From contig OX375880.1 in the NCBI GenBank assembly GCA_947359465.1, forward strand, positions 17,492,120-17,556,119: 64,000 nucleotides of DNA. The letters run 5' to 3'. Below the pieces are notes generated by a model. It ran no database searches. It saw nothing but the letters and a program-made list of their open reading frames with translations, and was not told the DNA's origin. The position numbers and the translations under genes were made by a program. Below are positions 35,453 through 46,219 of the stretch, one piece after another (position 1 is the first letter of the stretch; each line of letters opens with the position of its first letter). This stretch comes from Metellina segmentata. Its lineage: Eukaryota; Arthropoda; Arachnida; Araneae; Tetragnathidae.

Positions 35453-35941
35453 GCTCGTTACTGTAACTTTGAAATAAATCATTCAATTGTTCTGAAATTT
35501 TAATCATTTTCTATTCTGTACATAATTTTCCTATCCACCAATTTCGGTCTCCATCGGCAACTCCTTCTTGGTGCGTCGATTTTTTTTGTTATAGAGTGTA
35601 TAAAAATAGATTTTCATTTTAGCGAAGGAGAGCAAAGAAATAAGAACATTTTGACTGGGATTGTTAAGGTCTTTTTTTGTAAAATCGGAATCGTTAAAGA
35701 CAGATTGAAAGTTTCAACAGATTTGAAATCTGCGGAAAATTTTACACCAGATGAAAACCAAACATCACGACGTTGCCCGTGCTCTTGGTTTGGGATGCCG
35801 TGTCGCCTAGCTAGCCACGCATTGGCTAGTATGCTATAAAACTAAGCAGTTAAATTAATTTGTGTTTTCACAACAGGTAAAAATATTTTGAACAGCTTCA
35901 AAACTGATCATCATCATTCACATGTTTTTGGTCATTTAGAG

Positions 35942-37124
35942 CAGTGCTCCCCAACCTTTTTATCGCCGCGGACCGGTCTATGTTTGATAATTTTACAGAT
36001 GCCCGCTGAGAGGGGGACGTTGATTGTTTATATTTGAGATTGTTTTGATTTAATAATTTTAATTTAATTGTATTTAAAAATGACTTCAAAATTAAATACA
36101 GTTACACCAAAAAATTAATATAAAGTAATTTAACATTTTAACTAACTAGAACGTTAAATCAATGAGAATCCTGAGCTCTTTCAATGAGAATCCTGAGTTC
36201 TTTGCAACGGGACGGTTCCATCAGGAGGTAATAGGAGACAATGAAACCCGAAGTGTGTTGCTTAGGTCCAGTTTATTCCGTTGTTTTGTTTTGGTTGCTG
36301 TCACTGCAGAAAACTTAATTCTACACCGACAGTGAATGGTTTTTTAGCCTTAACAATACGGTTAGTCACCAAATATGATGCTCTCAGTGCATTCTCCTGA
36401 ATTGATGTGGTGGCCCTCACAAATTTCTTCTGTCCTTTGTGTTCCCATTTTTTTCTTTCGAATTACTCCAGGGGCTTGTCTTTTAATCCAGAGTGCTTGG
36501 CATTCAGGTGGAGAAGCAATTTTGAAGGTTTCATTGCCTCATTAGTGAGCTGGTCGCCGCAAGCTATGCAAAGCGGTTTTGGTGTGTGGGAATCACCTGC
36601 CCCGATAAATCCATATTTCAAGTAGGACTCATGGTATTGTCTGTTAATAGTTACATGTTACTTTGATTTTGAAGGCTCTACTTCTGTCTCTTCACTGGGC
36701 CTTTACTTTTTCCCAAGGAATTTTTCTGACGACTTCACTTTTTGCTAATTTGTGGGTTAAATTGGAGCAAACACAATATACACGAACACCAAGTACTGTT
36801 AAACATGAGAAAGTACCAGCGAACAGAGAGAAAAGAGCGATACACGCCTTCTTTTTACCAAAGCTACAACGCCACTGCCGCTTGCAGCCGCCCAGCTAAA
36901 ACCGCCAAGATATCACGATATTTTGCGCATGCGCGGTGTTTGTGCGGCTTTCGGTGACTTATCTCAGCTCCCGGCTAACCTGTCGTCCATGGAAAATCGT
37001 ACAAACCCGAGAGAAATACACCACAGTAAATAAAATGGAAATAATTTAATGTTCCTTGGGCGGCCCGGTACCATTTGATCCACGGACCGGCACCGGTCCG
37101 CGGCCCGGGGGTTGGGGACCACTG
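35942..37124 (-). mobile_element. BED-finger hAT element, deleted (unit A)
   Basis: 1183 bp with ends CAGTGCTCCCCAACC and, inverted, CAGTGGTCCCCAACC, flanked by the perfect 8-bp duplication ATTTAGAG (35934-35941 and 37125-37132). The minus strand reads a BED zinc finger with CIACGDQL...MKPSKLLLHLNAKH and then, in another frame, ASYLVTNRIVKAKKPFTVG, the N-terminal part of ZBED5/SCAND3-type hAT transposases. The catalytic domain is absent. The terminal 50 bases are G+C-rich. Confidence 0.9.
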
Positions 37125-37673
37125 ATTTAGAGGACAGTATTTCAAAACACATTCCAACTGCAACAACCATAAACTTGCTATGGTCGCGTGGTATACTTTT
37201 CAGAAAGGAAAATCGGTTGATAACGATTTACAAAAGCAATTGAAATAAGAGGCAAATCACTGGAAGAAGGTGATAATTGTAAAATTTGATCTAATAGGGT
37301 TATGGGTTCTCTGGGTTTACCATTTGGAGTAAAATTGAAGCTTCAAATTGCTGCGTTTACCTAAAGCTGCTTAAGTTTATTTCAACACACGATCCCATAT
37401 TACGTGAGCATTTATCAAATGAGCAGAATAAAATACCTGTGAATATATAATGCCCCTTTCTACTGCAGTGAAATCAGAAATAATACGTTTATGTAAAGAA
37501 TAAAGTTTTATACAGTGTTTTCTAATACTACCACTCATATCAGTTACTTTGATCAGCTGTTCTTTTTAATATTTTAATACTTATGGATTCCTGGAAATTT
37601 TATTTACTCTTAACTGAAGTGTATCAAATCAATATTATTTGCGAGGTTTTAGTTTATTAATTTTAATCGATTT

Positions 37674-38705
37674 TAAACCATGACTCATTTAACCATAAAA
37701 TGTCCAGTTTAGAAATGACCAGTGATTGATTGGAGTCAACTCGTTAAATTGTTTCGTTTTTAAGTTATTGAGAATTTTATGATTTTGTTTACCTACTCAG
37801 TTTGATAAAAGTTTAGATATATTTGTTCCTTGTGGTGAAGGTACTGTTATAATATGCACATAAAATAACTTAGTCACAATGGAGAGAAGAAGGTTTTACG
37901 AATCGGAGATACACTATATGGACAAAAGTATTTGGACACTGTATACTTATCTGAAAAAGTGCTTTATTATTCCATTTAGTAACGAATAGACCCTCCTTTT
38001 GCTTGAATTACACTGCAATACGTCGAGATATACTTTATAAAAGTTCTCTGTAAGTCTCAGAAGGAATAGCTCGCCGTGGCACTTACAAAATTGAAAAGAG
38101 ATTGTTGTGAAGACGAACGTGGCGGTGTCGTGCTCAATCAGATCGAGATCGGGACTATGAGCAGTCCAGGCAAGCAAATTCGCCTCAATGATGAATCGTA
38201 CCTCGACCTTCACTATGTTAGCACAAGTGGATAATGCTAACGCATCAGGCTAGGGCTCGGTAATTCGATGTTCGTTAAAGCGAGTTCCTTTAACCCAACA
38301 CTGCAAACGTCAGAGGCTTTAATGAAACGAAGAACGAAGACATTGGAACATGGAATGATAGTGAAACATGGCTTCTAACTTAAACGAATCTTGCCTTATG
38401 AAAAAAATGTATAGAGTTCCATTAAACTGTATAGGAGAAACAAAATTTCACTTTTTTGGAACGGCGTTGTTCGTGTTAAAAATATGACCGCGACATACAC
38501 AAACCCTGTAGAACGTGTTTCCTTGTCCATATCCGTTTATTTCAGGAAAACAAACTTTATATTTAAAATTGGGGCACTTTTAGGACTACCTGTGTTTCAA
38601 TTTTCATGGCTACAGATTGGTGTGAAAACAGGAAAGAAATAGCCTATGTTTTCTGCAGTGTTCGAAAGTATAAGTGTACCAAATTTGGTGTGGATTAGTC
38701 AAACG
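37674..38705 (-). repeat. ~1 kb block with Tc1-like end, copy 1 (unit A)
   Basis: Contains a Tc1-type terminus CACTATATGGACAAAAGTAT (37911 onward), then on the minus strand the end of a transposase: AHSPDLDLIEHD (family SPDLNPIEHLW) and in another frame remnants of the C-terminus. A clearer version is at 46159-48709. The two copies in one unit differ by about 10 percent, far more than A differs from B. Confidence 0.8.
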
Positions 38706-38821
38706 GGATAGATTTGTATTGCGAAAATACACATCCACATCCTTTTTAATATATATAAATACATACTATAAAGAAAGCGAGCTCAGATTCTATAGAAAAA
38801 CAAAATCGTGAAATAAAAGTC

Positions 38822-38890
38822 AGGTATTAAAATTAACGTTCCACTGGAGTAACACAACTGGCTATTGGCGACGTTCCGGGATCAATCCCA
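38822..38890 (-). repeat. tRNA-SINE tail fragment (unit A)
   Basis: ATTAACGTTCCACTGGAGTA, then ACACAACTGGCTATTGGCGA. Unit B copy at 54838-54895. Confidence 0.7.
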
Positions 38891-39139
38891 AACGTGAAAA
38901 TACTCTTCAATAGATTTCTATAAAGGTTTCTACGGAGATGTCTATAGACGTTCTATGGAGGTTACCATATAAAGCTTAGAGAACAACATGTCATAATTCT
39001 ATTGACACCATTCAATTGAAATTTGTGTAGAACTTTTTGTAAGGGTAGATCCAATCAAGTGACACATGACAACCCGATCCCTGTTCCTAGATACAGTGAG
39101 GAAAGGCGACTTTAAGATAAACTACTCCAAGTAAGATAG

Positions 39140-39514
39140 TTGAGGACGCTGTTCAATTTCAACGGTAAATCACTGAGTTCTTGGACCCACCAGTCTTTTA
39201 CCTCATGTACACTCTTCCTGGAGTTATCTTTCAGCAGGACAATGCTCGTCTCAATGTTAACCCAAAATATCCGACAACGTTTCTTCCGAAACCAACAAGC
39301 ACCACTTCTTCCTTGGCCTGGTCAGTCGCCCGATTGGACCCCTTCCATTTCTTGGTGTGTTATACAATCGCTCGAATATCGATGCGTATGTCATCACCCG
39401 CAGTCATATCTAACGAGTTGTAGATGCCCGTTGAATCTAAGGGGGACGACATTGCACAGACTTTCACCCGCTAGTCTTTGTCTTGATGCTACTGTTATCT
39501 GGTTCACGTTCTGA
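39140..39514 (+). pseudogene. Second Tc1-like transposase fragment (unit A)
   Basis: Overlapping frames carry PGVIFQQDNAR (catalytic aspartate region), RQRFFRNQQAPLLPWPGQSP and ISWC.IQSLEYRC, matching the end of the Tc1 DDE domain with a frameshift after the aspartate. Distinct in sequence from the element at 34426. No termini recognised. Confidence 0.7.
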
Positions 39515-39664
39515 AGCTACTACTAAATAGGTTAAAACTACTATTTCCCTAGTAGCATGTGTAGGATTTGTGTCCAAAGTAAGTTCTAGAAATAATAAAG
39601 ATTGTGAAAGGTGTTAAAATATTATTTTATTTACGAAAGTCGTATGTCATTTTATATATTTTGA

Positions 39665-39900
39665 TCATCTCTTCAATCTAGAGTAAACCAATTCAAACAG
39701 AGTAAGGTCGGGAATTTTGTAAGCAAACAATAAATGTACTTCTTGGGAATTACTTTTAATTAGTTTTGTAGATTGTAATTGTTTGTCGCTTGTGTAGATG
39801 GGGGTTGTCTGAACACAAAATGACGAATGTTGTCTCTTTGGATTAGCACAATCAAAATTTTGTAGATAAAATTGGATTATTTTTACTCGTTGCTCCATCG
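39665..39900 (-). pseudogene. Possible mariner-like helix-turn-helix fragment (unit A)
   Basis: The minus-strand frame from a methionine at about 39900 reads MEQRVKIIQFYLQN. This resembles the first lines of some insect mariner/Tc-type transposases. The rest of the frame is not convincing. Unit B copy at 55667-55900. Confidence 0.35.
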
Positions 39901-39973
39901 GGAATTTCAACATAACTGTTTTCCAAGGATTTGATGTAAATAATCTGAAACAAATTGGGAAAATTAAGAGCAA

Positions 39974-41006
39974 AAAAGTGATGTTAAAATGATCTGGTGA
40001 CTTTTATGCCAACTTGTATATCGTTTATTTTATTCGAGACTCGGAATGTTTTGAATATTCTAAAGTCGACCTCTATTCAAATAAGTTTAGGGAACACTTT
40101 AAGATAGCTCTGAGGTAGGTAACTATAATTGCAACCCTACATATTTTTTCGAACTGCGAAATCCCTGAATTTAATAAGCAAGGCATATAATAAAAGTTTT
40201 AATAAAAAAATTTAGAAATTAAATATTCCTCTTCATATTTAAATCCGAAACCATAGAGATAAAAATTTAACATTATTTTCACAGGGACTGCATTATTGCT
40301 GTTCTGTTACAAAACAACAAAGCAGTCTTGTTGTAACAATGTTGGATTTTAAAATAATGCCGTTTAAAACAATTTAAATTCTGTTGACGAAATTTGATTG
40401 TTATGTACAACTGAGGAAAATAACTAATTTCGGCCATTCGATATTGTTTTTCTTTGGTGTAAGCTAAAAGTATTTTACACTGCGATTATATATTGAGTGA
40501 TTTTGTCATAATTTGACTGATTTTCTTGCTTCTTTAGCGAGGATGTGGTTTCGAAGGCTGAGAGAGAAATGGTAAAAGTGCATTGTTTGCTATAAATTGA
40601 AATAGAGTTTAGAAACTCCTCAAATCGTGATTACGCTTTTCCGTTTCAACTTATCGCTTGATTTACTTGCACTATCAATTTTCAAGTTACATTAATCCAG
40701 TGTCTAGTTAGAAATTATAATGAATTTTCTTGCAAATTTTATTTTAATGTGCAATTTTACATTTTAGGGCTAACCTTGTGAGCTGCTTCAAAGTGAATCA
40801 GCAGGGTGATACCATTGATTTAACAGGCCTCCATTTTGTAGTAATAAAAATGTTTGACTTTTTATTATTTTTCTTTTCAGTTAGCTGGCCTAACAGAATG
40901 CTAGTTTTCAATTGAAACACCATTCCTACGACGGTACAGCTGCAATCTACGTTTAAAAGGGCCTTGACGCTTTTTTTTTGCGCACTTCTAGTAGCGAGGT
41001 AATACA
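39974..41006. other. Unassigned part of unit A
   Basis: AT-rich, no element recognised; repeated at about 55985-57021 in unit B. The 70-codon frame in B (56794-57006) is interrupted in A by one substitution (TGG to TGA) and a T-run length change, so it is unlikely to be a gene. Confidence 0.4.
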
Positions 41007-41735
41007 TTTGTATTGCGATTTTTATGGCAACCTCTACAAGCAGAAAGTTTAAATTGTTGTTTTGAATATTTTAGAAAGTTCTTTCAAAATCCGTTAAACT
41101 GCCGTTTGATTTGATTGGTTCATTTGAAAAATTTTCTTACAATGTGTTTCTGAAGCTTATTATTTCCCGCTGTAAAAAGAAAAAAAAACGTTGAAATAAT
41201 TCTTTCCTTAGCGACTTTAAGAGTGCGCCAAAAAAAGCGCTAAGGTTGATGCCACTAGTATAAACATAGATTGTAGCTGTAGTCCTACGACTTTATACTT
41301 GGGAAAGACACTGCCCGAAGTACCTCTTGTTGTTCAGCCTCAAGGTGGTTTTGACGAGATATCTCGTCCATCAAGATGTGAACCAATTGTGCTAAAGACG
41401 AGATAGTTTATATTTATAGTCTTCAATATATTGTTGACTTTTTGATGACGACGATTTTGAGATCTGGTCAATAGTTTTCTTATGACGAGATATCTCGTCC
41501 ATCAAGATTTTGATCAATTTTGCTTGTGACGAGACACCTCGTCCAAACATCAACCACCAGGAGGGAAAAAGTATAAGTCAGCATGGGTGAGATGTAGTAT
41601 CCGAGGCATGGTAACCTTGTTGCTGTTTGGATCCAATTTTAAGGCAGCCCTAAACCGGGAAAATTCGTTTAGATTCAATCCACGGCAATGAAATTTCGTT
41701 CTGATTGGTTAAAATACGGGTATGAAGGGGAATAA
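41007..41735 (+). repeat. Dispersed repeat upstream of the zinc-finger gene (unit A)
   Basis: Aligns with 1505-2345 outside the array. Unlike that copy it contains the palindromic sites at 41353-41543. Confidence 0.6.
41353..41543. promoter_or_regulatory. Palindromic site cluster GACGAGATATCTCGTC (unit A)
   Basis: Perfect 16-bp palindromes at 41353-41368 and 41484-41499, each followed by CATCAAGAT, and a near-palindrome GACGAGACACCTCGTC at 41528-41543, plus a half site (GACGAGATA) near 41397. The cluster ends about 300 bases before the zinc-finger ORF. Dyad sites of this length suggest binding of a dimeric protein (inference). Confidence 0.5.
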
Positions 41736-41849
41736 TTAATTAATTAAATTATAAATTCAAATAATTAATTATTAATTTTATTAGAAATTACTAATGGCAT
41801 AACAAATTAAAATATAAATTATTCCCGTTTGTTGGATTTAAACATTTCG

Positions 41850-42258
41850 ATGTTGTTAAAGGTTTTTAACACGCCTCGTTTGTTGCAGGAGGATATGATA
41901 TATTGCAAGCAGTGTGATAAGACCTGCTATGCTGCTATTGCAATGCGCCATCACATGCTGATGGTGCACGGCATGGACCGATATTTCGGGCCACGCCTCC
42001 TGGATGGATATGGAAGATCCTACAAATACTTAGCGGGACCTCTTCCAACTGAGTCGGAACTCTACGACATATACGACTCCGTGTCGGTCTACAATTAGTA
42101 AGTCACCCTTTCATGTTGCATTTCAATAGGATTGCTAATTAGTATTATTTACAATGTCAATTGATAATCCATGAAGTATTAAAAATTTAATCCTTTTTAG
42201 CTTGTTAGAGGAGTCCGATATGTCTGAAGAAGTTGAATCCGAAGGGTCCGAAGAGTAG
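41850..42258 (+). CDS. C2H2 zinc-finger mini-gene (unit A)
   Basis: Exon 41850-42097 (ATG 41850, or entered through the acceptor TTTGTTGCAG at 41888) and exon 42201-42258. The first carries one canonical C2H2 finger, C-X2-C-X12-H-X4-H, in YCKQCDKTCYAAIAMRHHML and MVH, then a region with FGPRLLDGYGRSYKYL and ESELYDIYDSV. A stop TAG overlaps a perfect donor (TTA|GTAAGT). Splicing to 42201 restores the codon TAC and adds an acidic tail (LLEESDMSEEVESEGSEE) before a stop at 42256-42258. About 101 residues if the ATG is used. The strong acceptor suggests an unrecognised upstream exon. A nucleic-acid-binding role is likely for the finger; the family is not recognised, and a transposon origin cannot be excluded. 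Confidence 0.6.
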
Positions 42259-43010
42259 AAGACTTCAGTTCATCCAGTGGAATAAGGGAGGGAGGTGGGA
42301 ACGGAGATCTGGATGAGCAAAATGGTATGTATCTCCCTTTTAACCTACTATTCATTTTATAATACTTTGGTAACAGCTCTTTAGTTGACAGTTGCTTTTG
42401 AAATTAATACAATCGAATTTATTTGATATTGATTTAAGTATATCTTCATTTCAGAAGCTGAGGAGCATGTTTTTTATGCATAGACGAGGTGTTGGATTGA
42501 GTAAGGAGTCCTGCTTCAAGATGGAATCTTCAGCGAGGATTGGAAAGAGCATGATGGTATGGATCTGATTCCTTTCAATCTACAATTAGTCTTATACTGT
42601 TGGTAGCAGGTTTTTATTAAACGAAACTTACATTTCAGGCAATTGAGAGCTACTTTATCTTGTGTTTATTTAAAAATCTCTTCATTTCAGAAGTTAAACT
42701 ACATCTTAAGATCAGGATGGAAAACTCCAGATTTCATTCTTTGGTGCTTCAAGAGGAATTTGCTTTGTTGGATTAAAGTGGCCGTACTGCATCAAAAACT
42801 GCAATGGATTGCATCTGTGCACGGACGGGGAATCTGAGTCATGAGTCTGTTGTCAAAGAGAAATCTTCAGAGATTGCGGTGTGAACTATGATCTGGAAAG
42901 AGCATGATGTTACGGATCTTCCGGCTTCTTTTAATCAGCAATTGTATTAATTCGTCTTGTAACGCTTTACAAATAGCGCTCTAGTCGAAAGTTGCTTTTG
43001 AAGTGAAAAC
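42259..43010 (+). repeat. Repeated exon-intron modules after the zinc-finger gene (unit A)
   Basis: Donor-like ATG|GTATGTATCT at 42324 and ATG|GTATGGATCT near 42557, acceptors CTTCATTTCAG|AAG near 42453 and 42690, and a third degenerate version (GATGTTACGGATCT near 42911) are parts of one module repeated about three times. Each also has a piece like GGAAAGAGCATGATG and TTGCTTTTGAA. Exon pieces have no long frame, so these would be 3' UTR or alternative terminal exons. Confidence 0.5.
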
Positions 43011-43027
43011 GAGCCACTTCATTCTTG

Positions 43028-43101
43028 TATATATAGAGGCAAGACTACATCCAAGTAACAACACATAACCTGCAAAGTAACAAAATCATGCGATGACGTC
43101 A
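43028..43101 (+). promoter_or_regulatory. TATA box and CRE ahead of the broken small ORF (unit A)
   Basis: Same arrangement as in unit B: TATATATAG at 43028-43036 and TGACGTCA at 43094-43101, ATG at 43142. Confidence 0.4.
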
Positions 43102-43141
43102 GATGCTTAATTATTTGGAATGGCCTCCAGATTGACCACCA

Positions 43142-43440
43142 ATGGCAACTGTTATTTGTGTTCTGATCGGAGCCTCGAAAGTTCTTCTGGGCTACGAATT
43201 TATGCAAAAATTTATGAACAAAAGAAGGAACGTTCGGTTTGAATGTTAGATCCATTCTAGCCTTCTGTCTCTCAGGCTTAGGATGCGCTTTGACTTTTGC
43301 GACCACAGCAAAGCATGCGCTCGGGGGCAAAGTTGAAAATGACGAAAGACGAGATGCCGTGGGGGTCACGCCGACGCAATGAACCCAGCGCGCCGGACAA
43401 AGTGTTAACGAGCTGACGGTCACGATTTGGATTTCGCTTT
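43142..43440 (+). pseudogene. Frameshifted copy of the small ORF (unit A)
   Basis: Counterpart of 59159-59461. An extra T in CGGTTTGAATG (B: CAGTTGAATG) shifts the frame into TAG. The region differs from unit B by more than 20 substitutions or indels in about 285 bases, far above the flanking divergence. Confidence 0.35.
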
Positions 43441-44420
43441 TTTTGTAGCCGACGCTGATAACGAACCCCAGGTCAGAAGTTCATTTCCGCCGTTTCCAGG
43501 ATCAGAGGAGACCGCAGAGACCTTTGTACCCGCCGCCAGCCGACTCGCTAATGAAGTACCGTCTCGGCCGGGGGACATTAACCGCCTATGGGCAGCCCGA
43601 TTCGGAACCAGCCAACGGCGAGAGGACAAATGTGTCGAATGAAACAAGGGGGAGGGAACAATCTTCGTGGGACGGAGTCGTGAGATGGGCGAAAAAGGTT
43701 TCGGAGATAGAGATCAACAGACCCGAGGGATGAAACTGATCCGAAGAAGTGTACACCCGTTCACGGTTACCGATACCCCGTTCTCTGGAGAAACTGCTCA
43801 TCCGAGCACTGGATAAAGGCTAAGCTAGTCACGACTACTGTTCGTGAACTCTGAGAAAATTCGCGAGTACGTTGATCAGACGTGAGGAAAGCTCAAACCT
43901 GAGCTGTTGATGTAGTCTTGTGGAGCGGACGCTGGACCTTTGGCTAGGCTCACAGGAGCTGTGAATCACTCAACCGATTGCCATTTTAGAAAGCTCAAAC
44001 CTGATCTGTTGTTTTGAATATTGAAACAGACGTAAGTGCTCATCCGAGCACCTGAAAAGGGCTAGCATAAACCTACAGGAGTCAAGACTGCTGTTCGTTG
44101 ATTCAGAGAATTCCTGACCCGTGAATTCTTCGACCAAGGCGTCGAGAAGCTCAAAGCTGATGATCCTGCTGATGAGCTGATGATCCTGCTGATGAGATGA
44201 TGATCCTCCTGGTTTGGAGCGGACTTACATTTTGGAATAGGCACGACAGAGCTGCGGATCCCGCTCAACCGAGCGGTCATCGAATTTTCGATCGCTCATC
44301 TGAGCTACGGACCTTACTCGACCGAAGAGTTGTTGGAGAAGGTGTCACCCGAGCCGTATAATCAGCCTCGAGTGTTCAGGATAGACTCTGTGAATTCCCA
44401 AGACTAATGATCGTACCTGT
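43441..44420 (+). other. G+C-richer segment without recognised gene (unit A)
   Basis: Clearly higher G+C than its surroundings. Contains repeated words (CTCATCCGAGCAC near 43798 and 44040; AAAGCTCAAACCTGA near 43890 and 43990) and a short minisatellite. A possible acceptor (TTTTTTTGTAG, near 43449) precedes it. Short frames on both strands give no family. Unit B copy at about 59460-60440. Confidence 0.45.
44155..44211 (+). repeat. Minisatellite, unit CTGATGATCCTGCTGATGAG (unit A)
   Basis: About 2.7 copies of a 20-21 base unit. Same in unit B at 60178-60235. Confidence 0.75.
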
Positions 44421-44967
44421 ACAAGAAAAAACAAGCTAAAACTATCACATTATTTCTATTTATTAAATAACACCTTTATTAGAATCGATCTAGTTGACAA
44501 TACATACAAGTGCGCGGTCAATCTCTACATGACGCGCATTCTCGAACACATACAGCAATGACTACAGCGCATTCGCATGCTTCCTCTTCTTCATGAGCGC
44601 GTTGCCAGATTCTATTTACATGATATATAACACTTGGTAACCAATGAAGGCCAAGCTTACATTTCAAGTGCTCGTGTCGAGAATAATTGAAGATGATTGC
44701 TGTGAAAATTCTGCTGTGTATCGCCGCCAGAGTTGAACTTTACAACTTACTACTTTATGACATTTCTGGTGTATTTCTACAGTAATAAAAATTCATCTGG
44801 ATTTAATATATTGTGTGACCAGTTCTTTGTCTCTTCGAGTACATTCAGTGTGCTGAATTTATTTGGATCGAACACTGATATCGGAGGTGTTTCGAATATT
44901 CTTTTATCAAGAGTGTGTTGCGCAATAACATTTTTTGTCAAGATCTTCAAGTTGATCACAAATTGAA
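44421..44967. other. Unassigned spacer (unit A)
   Basis: No gene or element recognised; repeated at 60441-60997 in unit B with small indels that break the minus-strand frame seen at 44777-45013. Confidence 0.4.
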
Positions 44968-45057
44968 CTTGGGTAATGGTAATTTTATAGCTAACGTCGT
45001 ACTTGAACAACACAACGGGCTATTGACGACGGTCCGGGATTAAACCTTGAGAGAAAT
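44968..45057 (-). repeat. tRNA-SINE tail fragment (unit A)
   Basis: GTAATGGTAATTTTATAGCT, then AACGTCGTACTTGAACAACA, then CGGGCTATTGACGACGGTCC. Unit B copy at 60988-61077. Confidence 0.75.
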
Positions 45058-45122
45058 GTCTTTGGACAACACTTCATAATTTTGAACCAATGAAGAAGTT
45101 CACATCTATTTGGTTTGACAGG

Positions 45123-45365
45123 TAGGTGCCGACCATCCGGAGCGGCCCGGTCAACCAGCCTCTGAATCGGAAGGTTCCTGGTTCGAATCCGTGTTCGGTC
45201 AAAGATGATTGTAAGCGTATGTTCTCAGGTGTTGTCTCGTCATCTGACCGTGGTTCAAAATATCGTGGTGTTGACCTGCGATCATTTCCTTTTGAGACTA
45301 ATCTCGGACCGTCGTCAATAGCCCGTTGTGTTGTTCCAGTACGACGTTAATAAAAATACATACCT
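45123..45365 (+). repeat. tRNA-SINE, head partly deleted (unit A)
   Basis: B-box GGTTCGAATCC at about 45181; body CTCAGGTGTTGTCTCGTCAT and CTGACCGTGGTTCAAAATAT; tail GTTCCAGTACGACGTTAATA and TACCTACCTA. The A-box segment present in unit B is missing here. Confidence 0.85.
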
Positions 45366-45867
45366 ACCTAACCAATGGACAGATCACTTTAAACGTCTGC
45401 TTTCGAAATGATATGACGTCAGGATGTGACATATTTAAAAAAATGTTCACTCGGTGTGCAAGGTTTTATGAGAGTTTAAGGTAAAAAAAAACGAAAATTA
45501 TTTTCCCCTAAGTCATTTTATAAATCTAGACAATCAATCTGATTATGAGTCACAAGAATACAAAATGTACAAATTATTGATAGGGGAATTCCCTTTCCGA
45601 GTTCCAAACGATTTTTGACTCAGATTTTAAAACAAAGTGTTCAAGATATTCAAACTAAACTTTGAACACAGTGAAATTCCATAGCAATTAAAACAAATAC
45701 ACGATACAAGGATTTTTAATCGTTTTCATTTTTAGAATACTATAATTATTTTATTTCTAATTATGAATGTATTTTGTATCTGGCAGCTCTTGTGTTTCTT
45801 GTCAAAGAACAAATGAAATAGCTTTCTTCTGGCAAGAAAATATCTCGAAATCAACCATCAAACTAGG

Positions 45868-46110
45868 TGGTAATGGTAATTTTAATTAACGTCATACTAG
45901 AGCAACACAACGGGCTTTTGACGACGGTCCGGTATCAATCCCCTAAGGGAAACATACAAAGACAAAAACTCGTCGTTTTGGACTACGGTCGGATTACGAG
46001 GTCAACACCTGAGTTGTCGTCACACTCCCCAAACCATGCCACGTTTGAGGTCAAAACCAATGTATCGTGCACCAGCTTCCGTGTACAAGACGGTCTTTGG
46101 CTGGACCTAG
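45868..46110 (-). repeat. tRNA-SINE, antisense body and tail (unit A)
   Basis: Begins TTTTAATTAACGTCATACTA at the tail, then AACACAACGGGCTTTTGACG and, further in, GAGGTCAACACCTGAGTTGT; ends in the body near CACCAGCTTCCGTGTAC. Confidence 0.82.
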
Positions 46111-46219
46111 TTTCATACTTTAAATCCTCAGTTTACTATTCCGCGACTCGCGTGAAAACCATGATTCATATAACCATACTTTGTATCATAAAATGTCTAT
46201 AAAAGTGGCAGTCACTTAA

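Noticed and set aside
43019..43423. 134-codon minus-strand frame in unit A
   Set aside because: Antisense to the small-ORF region; unit B differs by several indels that break it, and it resembles no protein family.
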